Shown here: in pieces, positions 55,045 to 63,447 of the stretch | Layout of the letters: each line of letters starts with the position of its first letter | How positions within the stretch are numbered: the stretch's first letter is position 1 | Assembly (NCBI GenBank): GCA_964599235.1 | Contig: CAZRDX010000022.1 | Span: 1-64,000, forward strand | Source: DRPN01 sp964599235 | Lineage (GTDB): Bacteria; Bacteroidota; Bacteroidia; Bacteroidales; VadinHA17 | Direction of reading: 5' to 3' | Length of the DNA: 64,000 nucleotides | The notes under the pieces: model-generated | Told to the model about the DNA's origin: nothing | The model's database searches: none | What the model saw: the letters and a program-made list of their open reading frames with translations, nothing else | Program-made: the position numbers and the translations under genes

Positions 55045-55794
55045 ATGCGTACGTTGCCGACCATCGTCGTCCTTCTTTCACTGCTCTTCCTTCCTTACGA
55101 AGGAGCTGCCCAGCGTTTCTATCCTGTGCTCTATGAAGAGTGTCAGCATCTGACAAAAGAGGCTTCGCATATCCCGTCCTCCCGGCGCGATACGCTTCGT
55201 CTTATCGGCGACACCCTTTTGCACATGCTTGACACCCGCGGCCGGGGCGAGATCCTCTTTGCCGGCGTCACCGACGGCTCGCTCACCCAGCTGGCCCAGA
55301 TCTGGCTCTACACCGCTCTCAACTACTACAAAGTATCCGGTATCCGTGTCTATTCCGGCGGACTGAAGCCCGACGCCATCAACTACCGCATCGTGGCCGC
55401 ACTCAAACGACACGGCTTTACCATCCTTCCGGTACAGGGCTATGCCGACAATCCGGTCTATTTCTTCAACCTGGGCAGGATGTTCCCCGACTATACCATT
55501 TTTGCCAAGAGCATCGATTACCATGCCAACCCCCATGACGGATTCCTGGCCGTGCCGGTCAACCCCGCTGCCGACCAGGTGGACTTCTCCGAGTACGGTG
55601 CCTGTTGCGTCATCCCCTGTCACTGGCAGCGTCCCGACATCTGGGACGACACTCAGGTGGAGGCGATGAAGTACGACGAATACACCTTCCAGATCGGCCG
55701 TGACATGTTCTTCCTGGCTGCCTACCTCTCCGACAAGATCAAGGCCAGACAAAAAGAAAAACGACGCGCCCGCCGCAGGAAAAAAGGCTCATGA
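55045..55794 (+). CDS. Exported LMW-phosphatase/ArsC-like protein lacking catalytic residues
   Basis: 249 residues. A Sec signal peptide (MRTLPTIVVLLSLLFLPYEG) is followed by a full-length homologue of the low-molecular-weight phosphatase-like family: TQLAQIWLYTALNYYKVSGI, VYSGGLKPDAINYRIVAALK, RHGFTILPVQGYADNPVYFF, DYTIFAKSIDYHANPHDGFL and DDTQVEAMKYDEYTFQIGRD match conserved blocks in order. The P-loop, usually CTHNSRRSQLAQIW, reads GVTDGSLTQLAQIW, so the catalytic Cys is Gly74 and the Arg is Leu80. It ends in a basic tail (RQKEKRRARRRKKGS). It should be a periplasmic or surface protein without phosphatase or arsenate reductase activity. Its stop overlaps the stop of the convergent GNAT-like gene (TCATGA). 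Confidence 0.8.
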   Translation: MRTLPTIVVLLSLLFLPYEGAAQRFYPVLYEECQHLTKEASHIPSSRRDTLRLIGDTLLHMLDTRGRGEILFAGVTDGSLTQLAQIWLYTALNYYKVSGIRVYSGGLKPDAINYRIVAALKRHGFTILPVQGYADNPVYFFNLGRMFPDYTIFAKSIDYHANPHDGFLAVPVNPAADQVDFSEYGACCVIPCHWQRPDIWDDTQVEAMKYDEYTFQIGRDMFFLAAYLSDKIKARQKEKRRARRRKKGS

Positions 55795-56703
55795 ACGCCC
55801 GAGCCACTCCCATGGCCGGGGAAGACGATGCAGACGCCAGCGCGGAAAGAAACGCTCCTCACCACCTAAACCCTTGTAAAAACGGGCCAGCCCCTCCGCC
55901 TGGGCTCCCTCAAGATCTAAGATCTTGCCGCTGCCGGCATGCTCACGGATGAAATGGTCCAGGATCCCGGCGAGAAGATGATGATCGCGCCGGTGCGGAT
56001 CCGTGGCCGAGAAATGAAAGATCCACCGTTGCCGCCATACGATGAACAACGCGGCACATACCAGCACCTTCCCGTCACGCACCGTCAGCAGCCGCGCCAT
56101 CCCCCGCTCCAGAAAATGCCGGTGCAGACGGACCAGCCTGTCATAGTGTTCCTCCCGCAGATGGCCGTAAGCTTTCCCCTGCCCTCTCCTGAACAGATCC
56201 ACCATAGCGGCCGCCACCGCAGGGTCGTTCTCTTCCTGCACCGACCATCCTGCCACCGTGAACTTCTTCAGGTTCCTACGCATATTGGTATGATAGCGCC
56301 GGGGTGCGCCGGGGTCGAGGGTCAGCAGGATGTTACGCATCCTTTCCACCTTTCCCGTCCACCCTTCCATAGGGGTCTGCTCGTTGAGCCAAAGATCGAC
56401 ATAATGCAGATGCGGGGGGAGGGCTTCCGTCAGGGCCCGCACATCCTCCTGCCGGACAGGCCTGCCGGCATAAGGACCCAGTTGCTGCAGGAAGGGAGGC
56501 TGCAGGGCACCGCGCAGGAAAAGCTTTTTCCTGACCGGCAGGGGAAAGACCAGCTCATAGCCGGCACTCACCAGTCCCTCCCATCCCGGCGACATCAGAT
56601 CCAGCACCCAGGAGAGGGCATAGGGCAACCCCGCCAGCGCACCTTCCACCGTGTGGTCCCACGCCTCCCTGTCGATCTCTTCGTGCCGCAGATAACGTAT
56701 CAT
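55789..56703 (-). CDS. GNAT/FemAB-like acyltransferase
   Basis: 304 residues from the ATG at 56703 (MIRYLRHEEIDREAWDHTVE), overlapping the deacetylase-like gene's stop by 4 bp. The N-terminal half (LVFPLPVRKKLFLRGALQPP, FLQQLGPYAGRP) and the C-terminal acyltransferase core (MARLLTVRDGKVLVCAALFI, WIFHFSATDPHRRDHHLLAG, ILDLEGAQAEGLARFYKGLG) resemble the FemAB-related GNAT-fold proteins that modify cell-envelope sugars or peptides. There is no signal peptide. The neighbouring polysaccharide-deacetylase-like gene suggests work on an envelope polysaccharide precursor, by inference. Confidence 0.72.
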   Translation of the reverse strand: MIRYLRHEEIDREAWDHTVEGALAGLPYALSWVLDLMSPGWEGLVSAGYELVFPLPVRKKLFLRGALQPPFLQQLGPYAGRPVRQEDVRALTEALPPHLHYVDLWLNEQTPMEGWTGKVERMRNILLTLDPGAPRRYHTNMRRNLKKFTVAGWSVQEENDPAVAAAMVDLFRRGQGKAYGHLREEHYDRLVRLHRHFLERGMARLLTVRDGKVLVCAALFIVWRQRWIFHFSATDPHRRDHHLLAGILDHFIREHAGSGKILDLEGAQAEGLARFYKGLGGEERFFPRWRLHRLPRPWEWLGRS

Positions 56704-58016
56704 CCCTTTGAAAAATGTTCTTTCACCCAATCCAGGTAAGCCTGTGCCAGAGGTGCCCATCTCCCTTCGAGGGAGAGGGTGTGGTTGTGCCAGAGGGTGA
56801 CCAGCAGTCCTCCGTAAGGCTCTGTTTTTTTTCGGAAATGCTCAAGGCAGGCGGTGATCTCACCGGGCGAGGAGGCCTTGCGGAACAGGGCTCCGTCCAT
56901 CAGGGTGGTGGGAACGAGCTGCAACGATGTCTCTTCCTCGCGTTCGAGGTCATACCACTGAAAAGGATGGCAAGTGCCGGCGCGGAAGCCTGGTTCGTCA
57001 GGATAGGTGAGTGAGAAGTCCTGCCGGATGCCCGCCGCCACGAGGGCCCGCGGTATGTCAGGGAAACGCATCATGAGGTAATGCATGCGGCTCATCAGCA
57101 CCACATCGCCCCTCAAGGCCTCCAGCTGTTCCAGCTCCTTGACGAGGATACGGTTATCCCGGGCGGCATGCACCGAGGGATGAAGGCCCACCTGGCCGTA
57201 CCGGCCGACCTGACGCACCACTTCCCGCATCGTCTCGCCGGCAGCCGGAAGACTCTTGTCGTATCTGCCCCACCGGCCCACATGAAAGAAAAAGACCGGA
57301 CGCTCACGGAGCAGGGCATGGGTCGTTCTGATCCTCTCGAAGGTATCGTAAGGATCCTGCTTTTTCCCACGCCAGACGGCCCAGCGCCGTCCCAGGTCGC
57401 CGTGCACCAAGCCGCCCGGCAGCAGACGCCACCACGGCTTGCCACGGTAAGCATAGGCCTGGTCGATGTCGTACGTGGCCACAAAACGCAGGGGCGGCAC
57501 CCGGTAGCTGATCTCATCCGACTGCCGCACCAGCCTGTCGGCCAGCCAGGAAGACCAGAGATCGACCACCGGCTCGTCGAGCCATCCCTCCCGGTAAGCC
57601 ATACTGGCCGCAGCAGGAAAACGTCCCATCCCGTCCGGGGTGAAAGGCTGGTACTCCTCGTAACGCGAAAGAAGATAAAAAGCTGCAGAAAAGATGTCAA
57701 GGGGCAGATCATAACCCGCCGGTGCGGGGAAGAGCAGAGGATGCCCCTCCCCGTCGTAGGCCAGGGACGGTGTGAGGGGCTCCGTCCCGCGGCGTTCCAG
57801 CAAGCCGGAAGGCCAGATCACCAGCTCATGACGTCTGCCCACCGCCTCACGGGCATAGGTGATGCCCGGCGTATGTCCGTGACGGTATGCCTCGCGGTCG
57901 TCGATCAGCAAATGATCAAGCCCCAGACGACGACCCAGCACCTCCCGCAGGATCCACTGCAGACGCGGGGTCATCTTTTCCGCATACACCAGGATGGTCG
58001 TCTTCTCCTTGCTCAT
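56700..58016 (-). CDS. DUF7033-type and polysaccharide-deacetylase-like protein
   Basis: 438 residues. The N-terminal part (RLQWILREVLGRRLGLDHLL, PLDIFSAAFYLLSRYEEYQP, FTPDGMGRF) matches the DUF7033-like domain that I recall in front of deacetylase folds in Bacteroidota. The C-terminal half has the NodB-like start RFVATYDIDQAYAYRG with Asp, GLHPSVHAARD with His and late TLWHNHTLS. No signal peptide, so probably cytoplasmic. It could act on lipid-linked oligosaccharides during surface polysaccharide synthesis. It lies 1 bp behind mutS2 and is coupled to the GNAT-like gene. Confidence 0.78.
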   Translation of the reverse strand: MSKEKTTILVYAEKMTPRLQWILREVLGRRLGLDHLLIDDREAYRHGHTPGITYAREAVGRRHELVIWPSGLLERRGTEPLTPSLAYDGEGHPLLFPAPAGYDLPLDIFSAAFYLLSRYEEYQPFTPDGMGRFPAAASMAYREGWLDEPVVDLWSSWLADRLVRQSDEISYRVPPLRFVATYDIDQAYAYRGKPWWRLLPGGLVHGDLGRRWAVWRGKKQDPYDTFERIRTTHALLRERPVFFFHVGRWGRYDKSLPAAGETMREVVRQVGRYGQVGLHPSVHAARDNRILVKELEQLEALRGDVVLMSRMHYLMMRFPDIPRALVAAGIRQDFSLTYPDEPGFRAGTCHPFQWYDLEREEETSLQLVPTTLMDGALFRKASSPGEITACLEHFRKKTEPYGGLLVTLWHNHTLSLEGRWAPLAQAYLDWVKEHFSKG

Positions 58017-58017
58017 G

Positions 58018-60465
58018 TTACAACTCCAGTTCGACGAGGGTCACCCCTGCCCCTCCACGGTCGACATGTTCATCCCCGAAGCGTGCCACCAGTTCATGGG
58101 CGGCCAGGTAGTCGCGTATCGTCTGGCGCAGGATGCCGTTACCCTTGCCGTGGATGATGCGCAGGGAGTGTTCTCCCACCATCACCGCCTCGTCGAGGAA
58201 GGCGGTGACCTCCCGGAGGGCTTCCTCGACCCTTTTCCCGCGCACGTCCAGCTCAGGTGAGAAACGGAGTTTCCTTTTCCTGAGCTCTTCGTGCCAGGAG
58301 GGGGGGGCGGCGGGCCCATCGTGGCGGCGGGCGGTCTCCTCGTCCACACGCTCCAGCTTGTCGGCAGCCACCTGGGTGGTGAGGTTGCCAAAGGCCACCC
58401 AACAGGCGTCACGTCCCGTCGAGATCACCTCACCGACAGCCTCGGCACCTTTCATGCGCACCTTATCGCCCGGCTGCAGGGGCCGCGGCTGTGGGGAGGT
58501 CTCCTGTTCCTGTTTCTTCCTGCGTCGCCGCACCTGTTGCAGCCGTTGCTCCAAGGGGTCCTCCTTCTCCCGGCGGGCCGTCACCTTCTCTTTCAACTCT
58601 TCCAGCTCCCGGCGTACGGCTCTGGTCCTTTCCCGTTCGGCCTGGGCCTCCCGTATCTCGCGGATGGTCCTTTCGATGCGGCGGTTGACGTCGGAGAGCA
58701 GTTGTCCCGCCTCCTGCCTGGCCTCATCCAGGATCTCTTTCCTGCGGCGCTGCAGACCGGCCATCTCCTGCTCATATTCCTCCAGCAACTTCTCCAGTCT
58801 TTTCTCGGCCTGCCGGATGCGCCGTCGTTTGCTTTCCCAGTATCGCTTGTCGCGCAGGATCTCCTTGAGGTGCTTATCAAACAGTACATGCTCCTCGCCC
58901 ACCTTGCCGGCAGCTTCCTGCAGCACCTCCTCGGGCAGGCCGATGCGGCGAGCCATCTCGAAAGCGAACGAGCTGCCCGGCTTGCCTGTATCCAGACGGT
59001 ACAACGGCCGCATGTTGCCGTGGTCGAACAGCATCGCCCCGTTGACGATACCCTCTTCCGAGGCGGCCAGGTGCTTGAGGTTGGTGTAATGGGTGGTGAC
59101 CACCCCGTAAACTCCCATCCTGTTGAGGCGACGCAGCACCGTCTCGGCCAGCGCTCCGCCCAGCATCGGCTCGGTACCCGTCCCCAGCTCGTCCATCAGC
59201 ACCAGCGTATGCGGGCCGGCATGACGCAGGAAATGTTTCATCGCCAGAAGACGGGAACTGTAAGTGCTCAGATCGTTCTCGATCGACTGCTCGTCGCCCA
59301 TATCGAGGAAGATCTCCCCGAAAATACCGAAACGCGAGCCTGCGGCCACCGGCACGGGCAGACCACACTGCAGCATGTACTGCAACAGGCCGACGGTCTG
59401 CAGGCATACCGATTTGCCACCGGCATTGGGACCGGAGATAACGAGGATACGCTGATGACGGTCCAGACGGATATCGAGGGGCACCACCTGTCGTCCTTCT
59501 TTCCTGAAGTTGACCACCAGGAGGGGATGACGTGCCTGCCGCCACTCCACCCCGGGCTCCTCACGGATCTCGGGGACGACAGCCTCCAGGTCACGCGCAA
59601 AAAGCGCCTTGGCACGCACCATGTCGAGGATGCCCAGCTGATGGTACGAAGCCTGGAGGTCGGGCACATAGGGCCGGAACAGATCGGCCAGATGTCGGAG
59701 GATGCGTTCGGTCTCACGTTCCTCGGCAAAGCTGAGCGAACGCAGTTCGTTGTTGAGCTCGACGGCCTCGGCCGGCTCGACGAAGACGGTCTTGCCCGTG
59801 GCCGACTCGTCAAGGATGATGCCGGGGATGCGGCGTTTGTGGGTGGCCGCGAGGGGGATGACCATGCGGCCGTTGCGGAGGGTGAGTGAGGTGCCTTCGT
59901 CGGCCCAGCCATGACGTAGCGCCTCATGCAGAAGATGCTGCATGCGTTGTGTGAGAGCCCGGCGGCGGGCACTCATCTCTGCACGTATGCGTCGCAGCTC
60001 CGGCGAGGCACTGTCTTTCACCGTGCCGCGGGAGGTGAGCACACGATCAATATTCTCCAGCACAAAAGGATAGAGACGTACCCCCGTCAGCAGCTCCCGC
60101 AATCGCGGGTAACGCTCCCCGTCCAGCCCCTCCCCGAAACGGTACAGCACCCGCATGGTCTCCAGCGAACGGCGCAGGTCGAAAAGCTCTTCCACCGTGA
60201 GAAAAGCCCCCTCGGCAGCGATCTTCTCCAGCACCGGTGTCATATCGATGAAAGTCCCGCCCGGCAGGTCTTTACCCTCCTCCAGCAATTCCAGGAACTC
60301 GCCCGTGACGGCCAGGGTCTCCCTCACCCGCTGCACATCTGCATCGAAAGCAATGCGGGCCGTCTCCCGCCTGCCCATGGGCGAAAGCAGGTACTTCTCC
60401 ACCAGCTGCCGCACCTGACGGAAACCCAGTTTCTCCTCTATGTTGTCCGGAAAGTTCCTCCCCAT
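58018..60465 (-). CDS. mutS2: Endonuclease MutS2
   Basis: 815 residues. MutS core helices (FPDNIEEKLGFRQVRQLVEK), then Walker A ISGPNAGGKSVCLQTVG (about residue 340), Walker B VLMDELGTGTEP, a long coiled coil (about 520-640, RRRIRQAEKRLEKLLEEYEQ) and the C-terminal Smr domain (LDVRGKRVEEALREVTAFLD, LRIIHGKGNGILRQTIRDYL). It lacks the mismatch-recognition domain of MutS. MutS2 suppresses recombination or rescues stalled ribosomes in other bacteria. It starts just downstream of a 12-bp-repeat spacer and leads the deacetylase-GNAT genes. Confidence 0.95.
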   Translation of the reverse strand: MGRNFPDNIEEKLGFRQVRQLVEKYLLSPMGRRETARIAFDADVQRVRETLAVTGEFLELLEEGKDLPGGTFIDMTPVLEKIAAEGAFLTVEELFDLRRSLETMRVLYRFGEGLDGERYPRLRELLTGVRLYPFVLENIDRVLTSRGTVKDSASPELRRIRAEMSARRRALTQRMQHLLHEALRHGWADEGTSLTLRNGRMVIPLAATHKRRIPGIILDESATGKTVFVEPAEAVELNNELRSLSFAEERETERILRHLADLFRPYVPDLQASYHQLGILDMVRAKALFARDLEAVVPEIREEPGVEWRQARHPLLVVNFRKEGRQVVPLDIRLDRHQRILVISGPNAGGKSVCLQTVGLLQYMLQCGLPVPVAAGSRFGIFGEIFLDMGDEQSIENDLSTYSSRLLAMKHFLRHAGPHTLVLMDELGTGTEPMLGGALAETVLRRLNRMGVYGVVTTHYTNLKHLAASEEGIVNGAMLFDHGNMRPLYRLDTGKPGSSFAFEMARRIGLPEEVLQEAAGKVGEEHVLFDKHLKEILRDKRYWESKRRRIRQAEKRLEKLLEEYEQEMAGLQRRRKEILDEARQEAGQLLSDVNRRIERTIREIREAQAERERTRAVRRELEELKEKVTARREKEDPLEQRLQQVRRRRKKQEQETSPQPRPLQPGDKVRMKGAEAVGEVISTGRDACWVAFGNLTTQVAADKLERVDEETARRHDGPAAPPSWHEELRKRKLRFSPELDVRGKRVEEALREVTAFLDEAVMVGEHSLRIIHGKGNGILRQTIRDYLAAHELVARFGDEHVDRGGAGVTLVELEL

Positions 60466-60481
60466 CGAACCGGAGGGATAT

Positions 60482-60529
60482 ACCTATTTAAATATCAATT
60501 AAAATACCTATTTAAATACCTATTTTCAT
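60482..60529. repeat. 12-bp tandem repeat, second locus
   Basis: ACCTATTTAAAT (60482-60493), a diverged unit ATCAATTAAAAT (60494-60505), ACCTATTTAAAT again (60506-60517) and ACCTATTTTCAT (60518-60529) in 12-bp register. It fills the 71-bp spacer between the S9 peptidase stop (60537) and the mutS2 start (60465). Same unit as at 1559-1606. Confidence 0.75.
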
Positions 60530-60536
60530 AACCGCC

Positions 60537-62717
60537 TCATTGCCGCTGTCCCAAGAGATGAAGGATGAAAGCATATTCCATGGCGGTTTCGCGGTAGCGG
60601 CGATAGCGGCCTGAAGCACCGCCGTGTCCGGCGTCGAAGTTGACATGGAGCAGCAGGAGGTTGTCGTCGCTTTTCCTGTCACGCAGTCTGGCCACCCACT
60701 TGGCCGGCTCCCAGTACTGCACCTGAGAATCCCAGTAGCCGGTGGTCACCAGCATGGCGGGGTAATCCTGTTCCGTGACATTGTCGTAAGGGGAATAGGA
60801 GAGCATGTAATCGTAATACTTCCTGATACGGGGGTCTCCCCACTCATCATATTCGAAGGTGGTGAGGGGGATGCTCTCATCGAGCATGGTGGTGACGACA
60901 TCGACGAAAGGCACATTGGCGATGATGCCGCGGTACAGCGAGGGCCGCATGTTGGCCACGGCACCCATCAGCAGGCCGCCGGCACTGCCGCCCCACGCAA
61001 AGAGCTTGCCGGGATGGGTATAGCCCTGATCGATGAGATACTCGCTGCAGGCGATGAAATCGGTGAAAGTGTTCTTCTTTTTCAGGAGTTTACCGTCCTC
61101 ATACCATCGGCGTCCCATCTCTCCTCCGCCACGCACATGAGCGATGGCATAGATGAAACCGCGGTCGAGCAGACTGAGCCGGTCGGAACGGAACCAGGGA
61201 TCGACCGGAAAACCATAGGAGCCGTAACCGTAAAGCAGCAGCGGGTTCTCCCCGTCATGGCGGAGACCCTTGCGATAAACCAGGGTCACCGGGATGAGCG
61301 TACCGTCGGAGGCAGGCGCGAACAGACGTTCTTCGGCATATGCCGATGGATCATAACCCCCCAGCACCTCATCCCTTTTCCGGAGGGTGCTCTTCCTGGT
61401 ACGCATGTCGTAATCGTACACCGTGGTGGGGGTCACCAATGAGGAATAGGTGAAGCGCAACACCGTGGTGTTGAACTCGCGGTTCACCGAAGGACGCACC
61501 ACATAGGCCGGCTCATCGTAGGTGATGTACCAGCCCTGGTCCGGTGTGTCCCAGGGGATGACCCGCAACTCGGTCAGACCTTTCACCCGCTCGGACAAGA
61601 CCAGATGATCGCGGAAGATCTCAAACCCTTCGAGGTAGACGGTGCTGTCGTAAGGGAGCACCTCCTCCCAGTAGGCCATGCCGGGACGGTCCACCGGTGC
61701 CCGCACCAGCCTGAAGTTCTTCGCCCCGCCGGCATTGGTGCGGATGTAAAAATAGTCGCCAAAATGATCCACGGAATATTCCAGGTTACGCTGCCGGGGC
61801 TGAATAACGCGGAACGTGCCGCCGGGGTCGTCAGCATCCAGGTAACGGTATTCCGACGAAAGGGTCTGCTCCGACCAGATGATCAGGTATTTCCTGCTTT
61901 TGGTCTTGTAGATGCCGGTACGGAAGGTCTCGTCTTTCTCAAAATAGACCGACGGGTCTTCGCCGACGGGGGTGCCGAGGCTATGGCGCAGGATCTCCTG
62001 TGCTCTGAGGGTGACCGGGTCGCGGCGTGTGTAAAAGACGGTACGGTTGTCGTTGGCCCATACGGCGCTGCCGGTGGTGTTGGGCACCTCGTCGGCCAGC
62101 AGGTCGCCGGTTCTCAGGTCCTTGAACATCAGTACATACTGCCGCCGTCCGACGGTATCCACCCCAAAAACCAGCAGGTCGTTGCCCGGGCTGACGCTCC
62201 AACCGCCGATACCGAAATAATCATGACCGGCCGCCAGCTCGTTGGCATCCAGCATCACCTCCTCGGGTGCCTCGGGCGACCCTTTTTTCCTGCAATACAA
62301 GGGATACTCCTTGCCCTCCTCGTAACGGGTGTAATAATAATAACCATTCTCCGGGAAAGGCACCGAAACATCATCGGGCTTGAGACGGCCGGTGATCTCC
62401 CGGTAAAGTTTCTCCCTGAGCTCTTGTACCGGGGCCAGCTTCGCTTCGCAATAATCGTTCTCGGCATGAAGATAGTCGAGCACCTTGCGTGTCTGCTCGT
62501 CGGGGACTTTCGCGTTCTTCTGATCGTCGCTCAGCCGCATCCAGTAATAATTGTCGATACGCGTATCACCGTGAGCCACCAGCTTATGCGGTATCTTCTC
62601 AGCCACAGGAGGTTGGATCATATCTACAGTCGTATTACGGTCACAGGCCACAGCCCCTGTCAGGAACAGCAGGCCAGCCAACAAAGCATATTTCATTAAA
62701 TTCCGGATTGGTTCCAT
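60537..62717 (-). CDS. S9-family oligopeptidase (PtrB-like), lipoprotein
   Basis: About 726 residues from the ATG at 62717, 2 bp after the stop of the outer-membrane gene; an ATG at 62696 (MKYALLAG) is the alternative. A lipobox (LLFLTGAVAC) implies envelope anchoring, unlike cytoplasmic oligopeptidase B. The N-terminal region is the seven-bladed propeller (PHKLVAHGDTRIDNYYWMRL start). The catalytic domain has the nucleophile in AWGGSAGGLLMGAVANM, IAHVRGGGEMGRRWYEDGKL, the Asp near RDRKSDDN and His in LHVNFDAGHGGASGRYR. It cleaves peptides, after basic residues if truly PtrB-like. It fits peptide utilisation together with the S46 and M1 enzymes. Confidence 0.93.
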   Translation of the reverse strand: MEPIRNLMKYALLAGLLFLTGAVACDRNTTVDMIQPPVAEKIPHKLVAHGDTRIDNYYWMRLSDDQKNAKVPDEQTRKVLDYLHAENDYCEAKLAPVQELREKLYREITGRLKPDDVSVPFPENGYYYYTRYEEGKEYPLYCRKKGSPEAPEEVMLDANELAAGHDYFGIGGWSVSPGNDLLVFGVDTVGRRQYVLMFKDLRTGDLLADEVPNTTGSAVWANDNRTVFYTRRDPVTLRAQEILRHSLGTPVGEDPSVYFEKDETFRTGIYKTKSRKYLIIWSEQTLSSEYRYLDADDPGGTFRVIQPRQRNLEYSVDHFGDYFYIRTNAGGAKNFRLVRAPVDRPGMAYWEEVLPYDSTVYLEGFEIFRDHLVLSERVKGLTELRVIPWDTPDQGWYITYDEPAYVVRPSVNREFNTTVLRFTYSSLVTPTTVYDYDMRTRKSTLRKRDEVLGGYDPSAYAEERLFAPASDGTLIPVTLVYRKGLRHDGENPLLLYGYGSYGFPVDPWFRSDRLSLLDRGFIYAIAHVRGGGEMGRRWYEDGKLLKKKNTFTDFIACSEYLIDQGYTHPGKLFAWGGSAGGLLMGAVANMRPSLYRGIIANVPFVDVVTTMLDESIPLTTFEYDEWGDPRIRKYYDYMLSYSPYDNVTEQDYPAMLVTTGYWDSQVQYWEPAKWVARLRDRKSDDNLLLLHVNFDAGHGGASGRYRRYRETAMEYAFILHLLGQRQ

Positions 62718-62719
62718 GG

Positions 62720-63391
62720 TCAGAAACTCAGCTCGAACGACAGGAGGCTGACGGGATTCCATCGTCCGAAGAAGATGTTCTTCTTTACGCTCTTTTCGCG
62801 GGGTACACCTTCGCTGTCCCATGTAAAATCGGTTCCTTTCTCACGGGTGTATCCCAAGTCCATATTGGTTTCCAGCGAGAAGGAAAGCACATCGGTCACC
62901 CGGAACGTCAATCCTGCCAGGGGCATCACCGCCCCTCCCAGACGGCGTGTCTGCAGCTTGCGATACTCGCCTGCAGCCACCCCTCCTTTCTCGGAATATT
63001 TCACGGCACTGATCATTACGACATCCAAGGCCAGATAGGGGACAACCACCCCATCGCCAAAGGCATGGCCCCAACCGCCACCCATCTGGATGTCCGAGTA
63101 CAGATCCAGGTCCATATCATCCGTTATGGAATGGTCATGGTTGCGCTGGAAATAGTCGAACCGCGCCCGGATGAAATAGTCGCTTCCGATGTCGCGTGTG
63201 TAGATAAGCCCGTGAAAGACCACAGGCCAGTAACCATCCTCTTCGCCCACCACCGGGCGATTCACATAACTGAAGACATTGATACCCATTCTGTTCCTCA
63301 TGAGCTCCACTTCGCTGTACTGCGCCCGGACATGCACGGCCAGGCTGAAAAGGAAGAAGAGAAGAAGGATTCGGGAGCGATGATGTTCCAT
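62720..63391 (-). CDS. Outer-membrane beta-barrel protein, hypothetical
   Basis: 223 residues from the ATG at 63391 (MEHHRSRILLLFFLFSLAVH), signal peptide ending near HVRAQ; upstream frame is spurious. The rest is an alternating-strand barrel (FIRARFDYFQRNHDHSITDD, DMDLDLYSDIQMGGGWGHAF, LAGLTFRVTDVLSFSLETNM) that ends in NPVSLLSFELSF with terminal Phe, the outer-membrane insertion signal. It may be an OmpX/OmpW-size barrel. Function unknown. It overlaps nothing and is followed by the oligopeptidase 2 bp later. Confidence 0.75.
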   Translation of the reverse strand: MEHHRSRILLLFFLFSLAVHVRAQYSEVELMRNRMGINVFSYVNRPVVGEEDGYWPVVFHGLIYTRDIGSDYFIRARFDYFQRNHDHSITDDMDLDLYSDIQMGGGWGHAFGDGVVVPYLALDVVMISAVKYSEKGGVAAGEYRKLQTRRLGGAVMPLAGLTFRVTDVLSFSLETNMDLGYTREKGTDFTWDSEGVPREKSVKKNIFFGRWNPVSLLSFELSF

Positions 63392-63418
63392 AATTAAAGC
63401 TCGGTCATAATTTAAGAG

Positions 63419-63426
63419 CAAAGGTA
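63419..63426 (-). promoter_or_regulatory. -7 promoter element of the 62720-63391 gene, TACCTTTG
   Basis: TACCTTTG on the minus strand fits TAnnTTTG, 27 bp before the ATG at 63391. It should also drive the downstream oligopeptidase. No -33 TTTG. Confidence 0.45.
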
Positions 63427-63447
63427 CGATTTCCCCGGGAAATCCTT

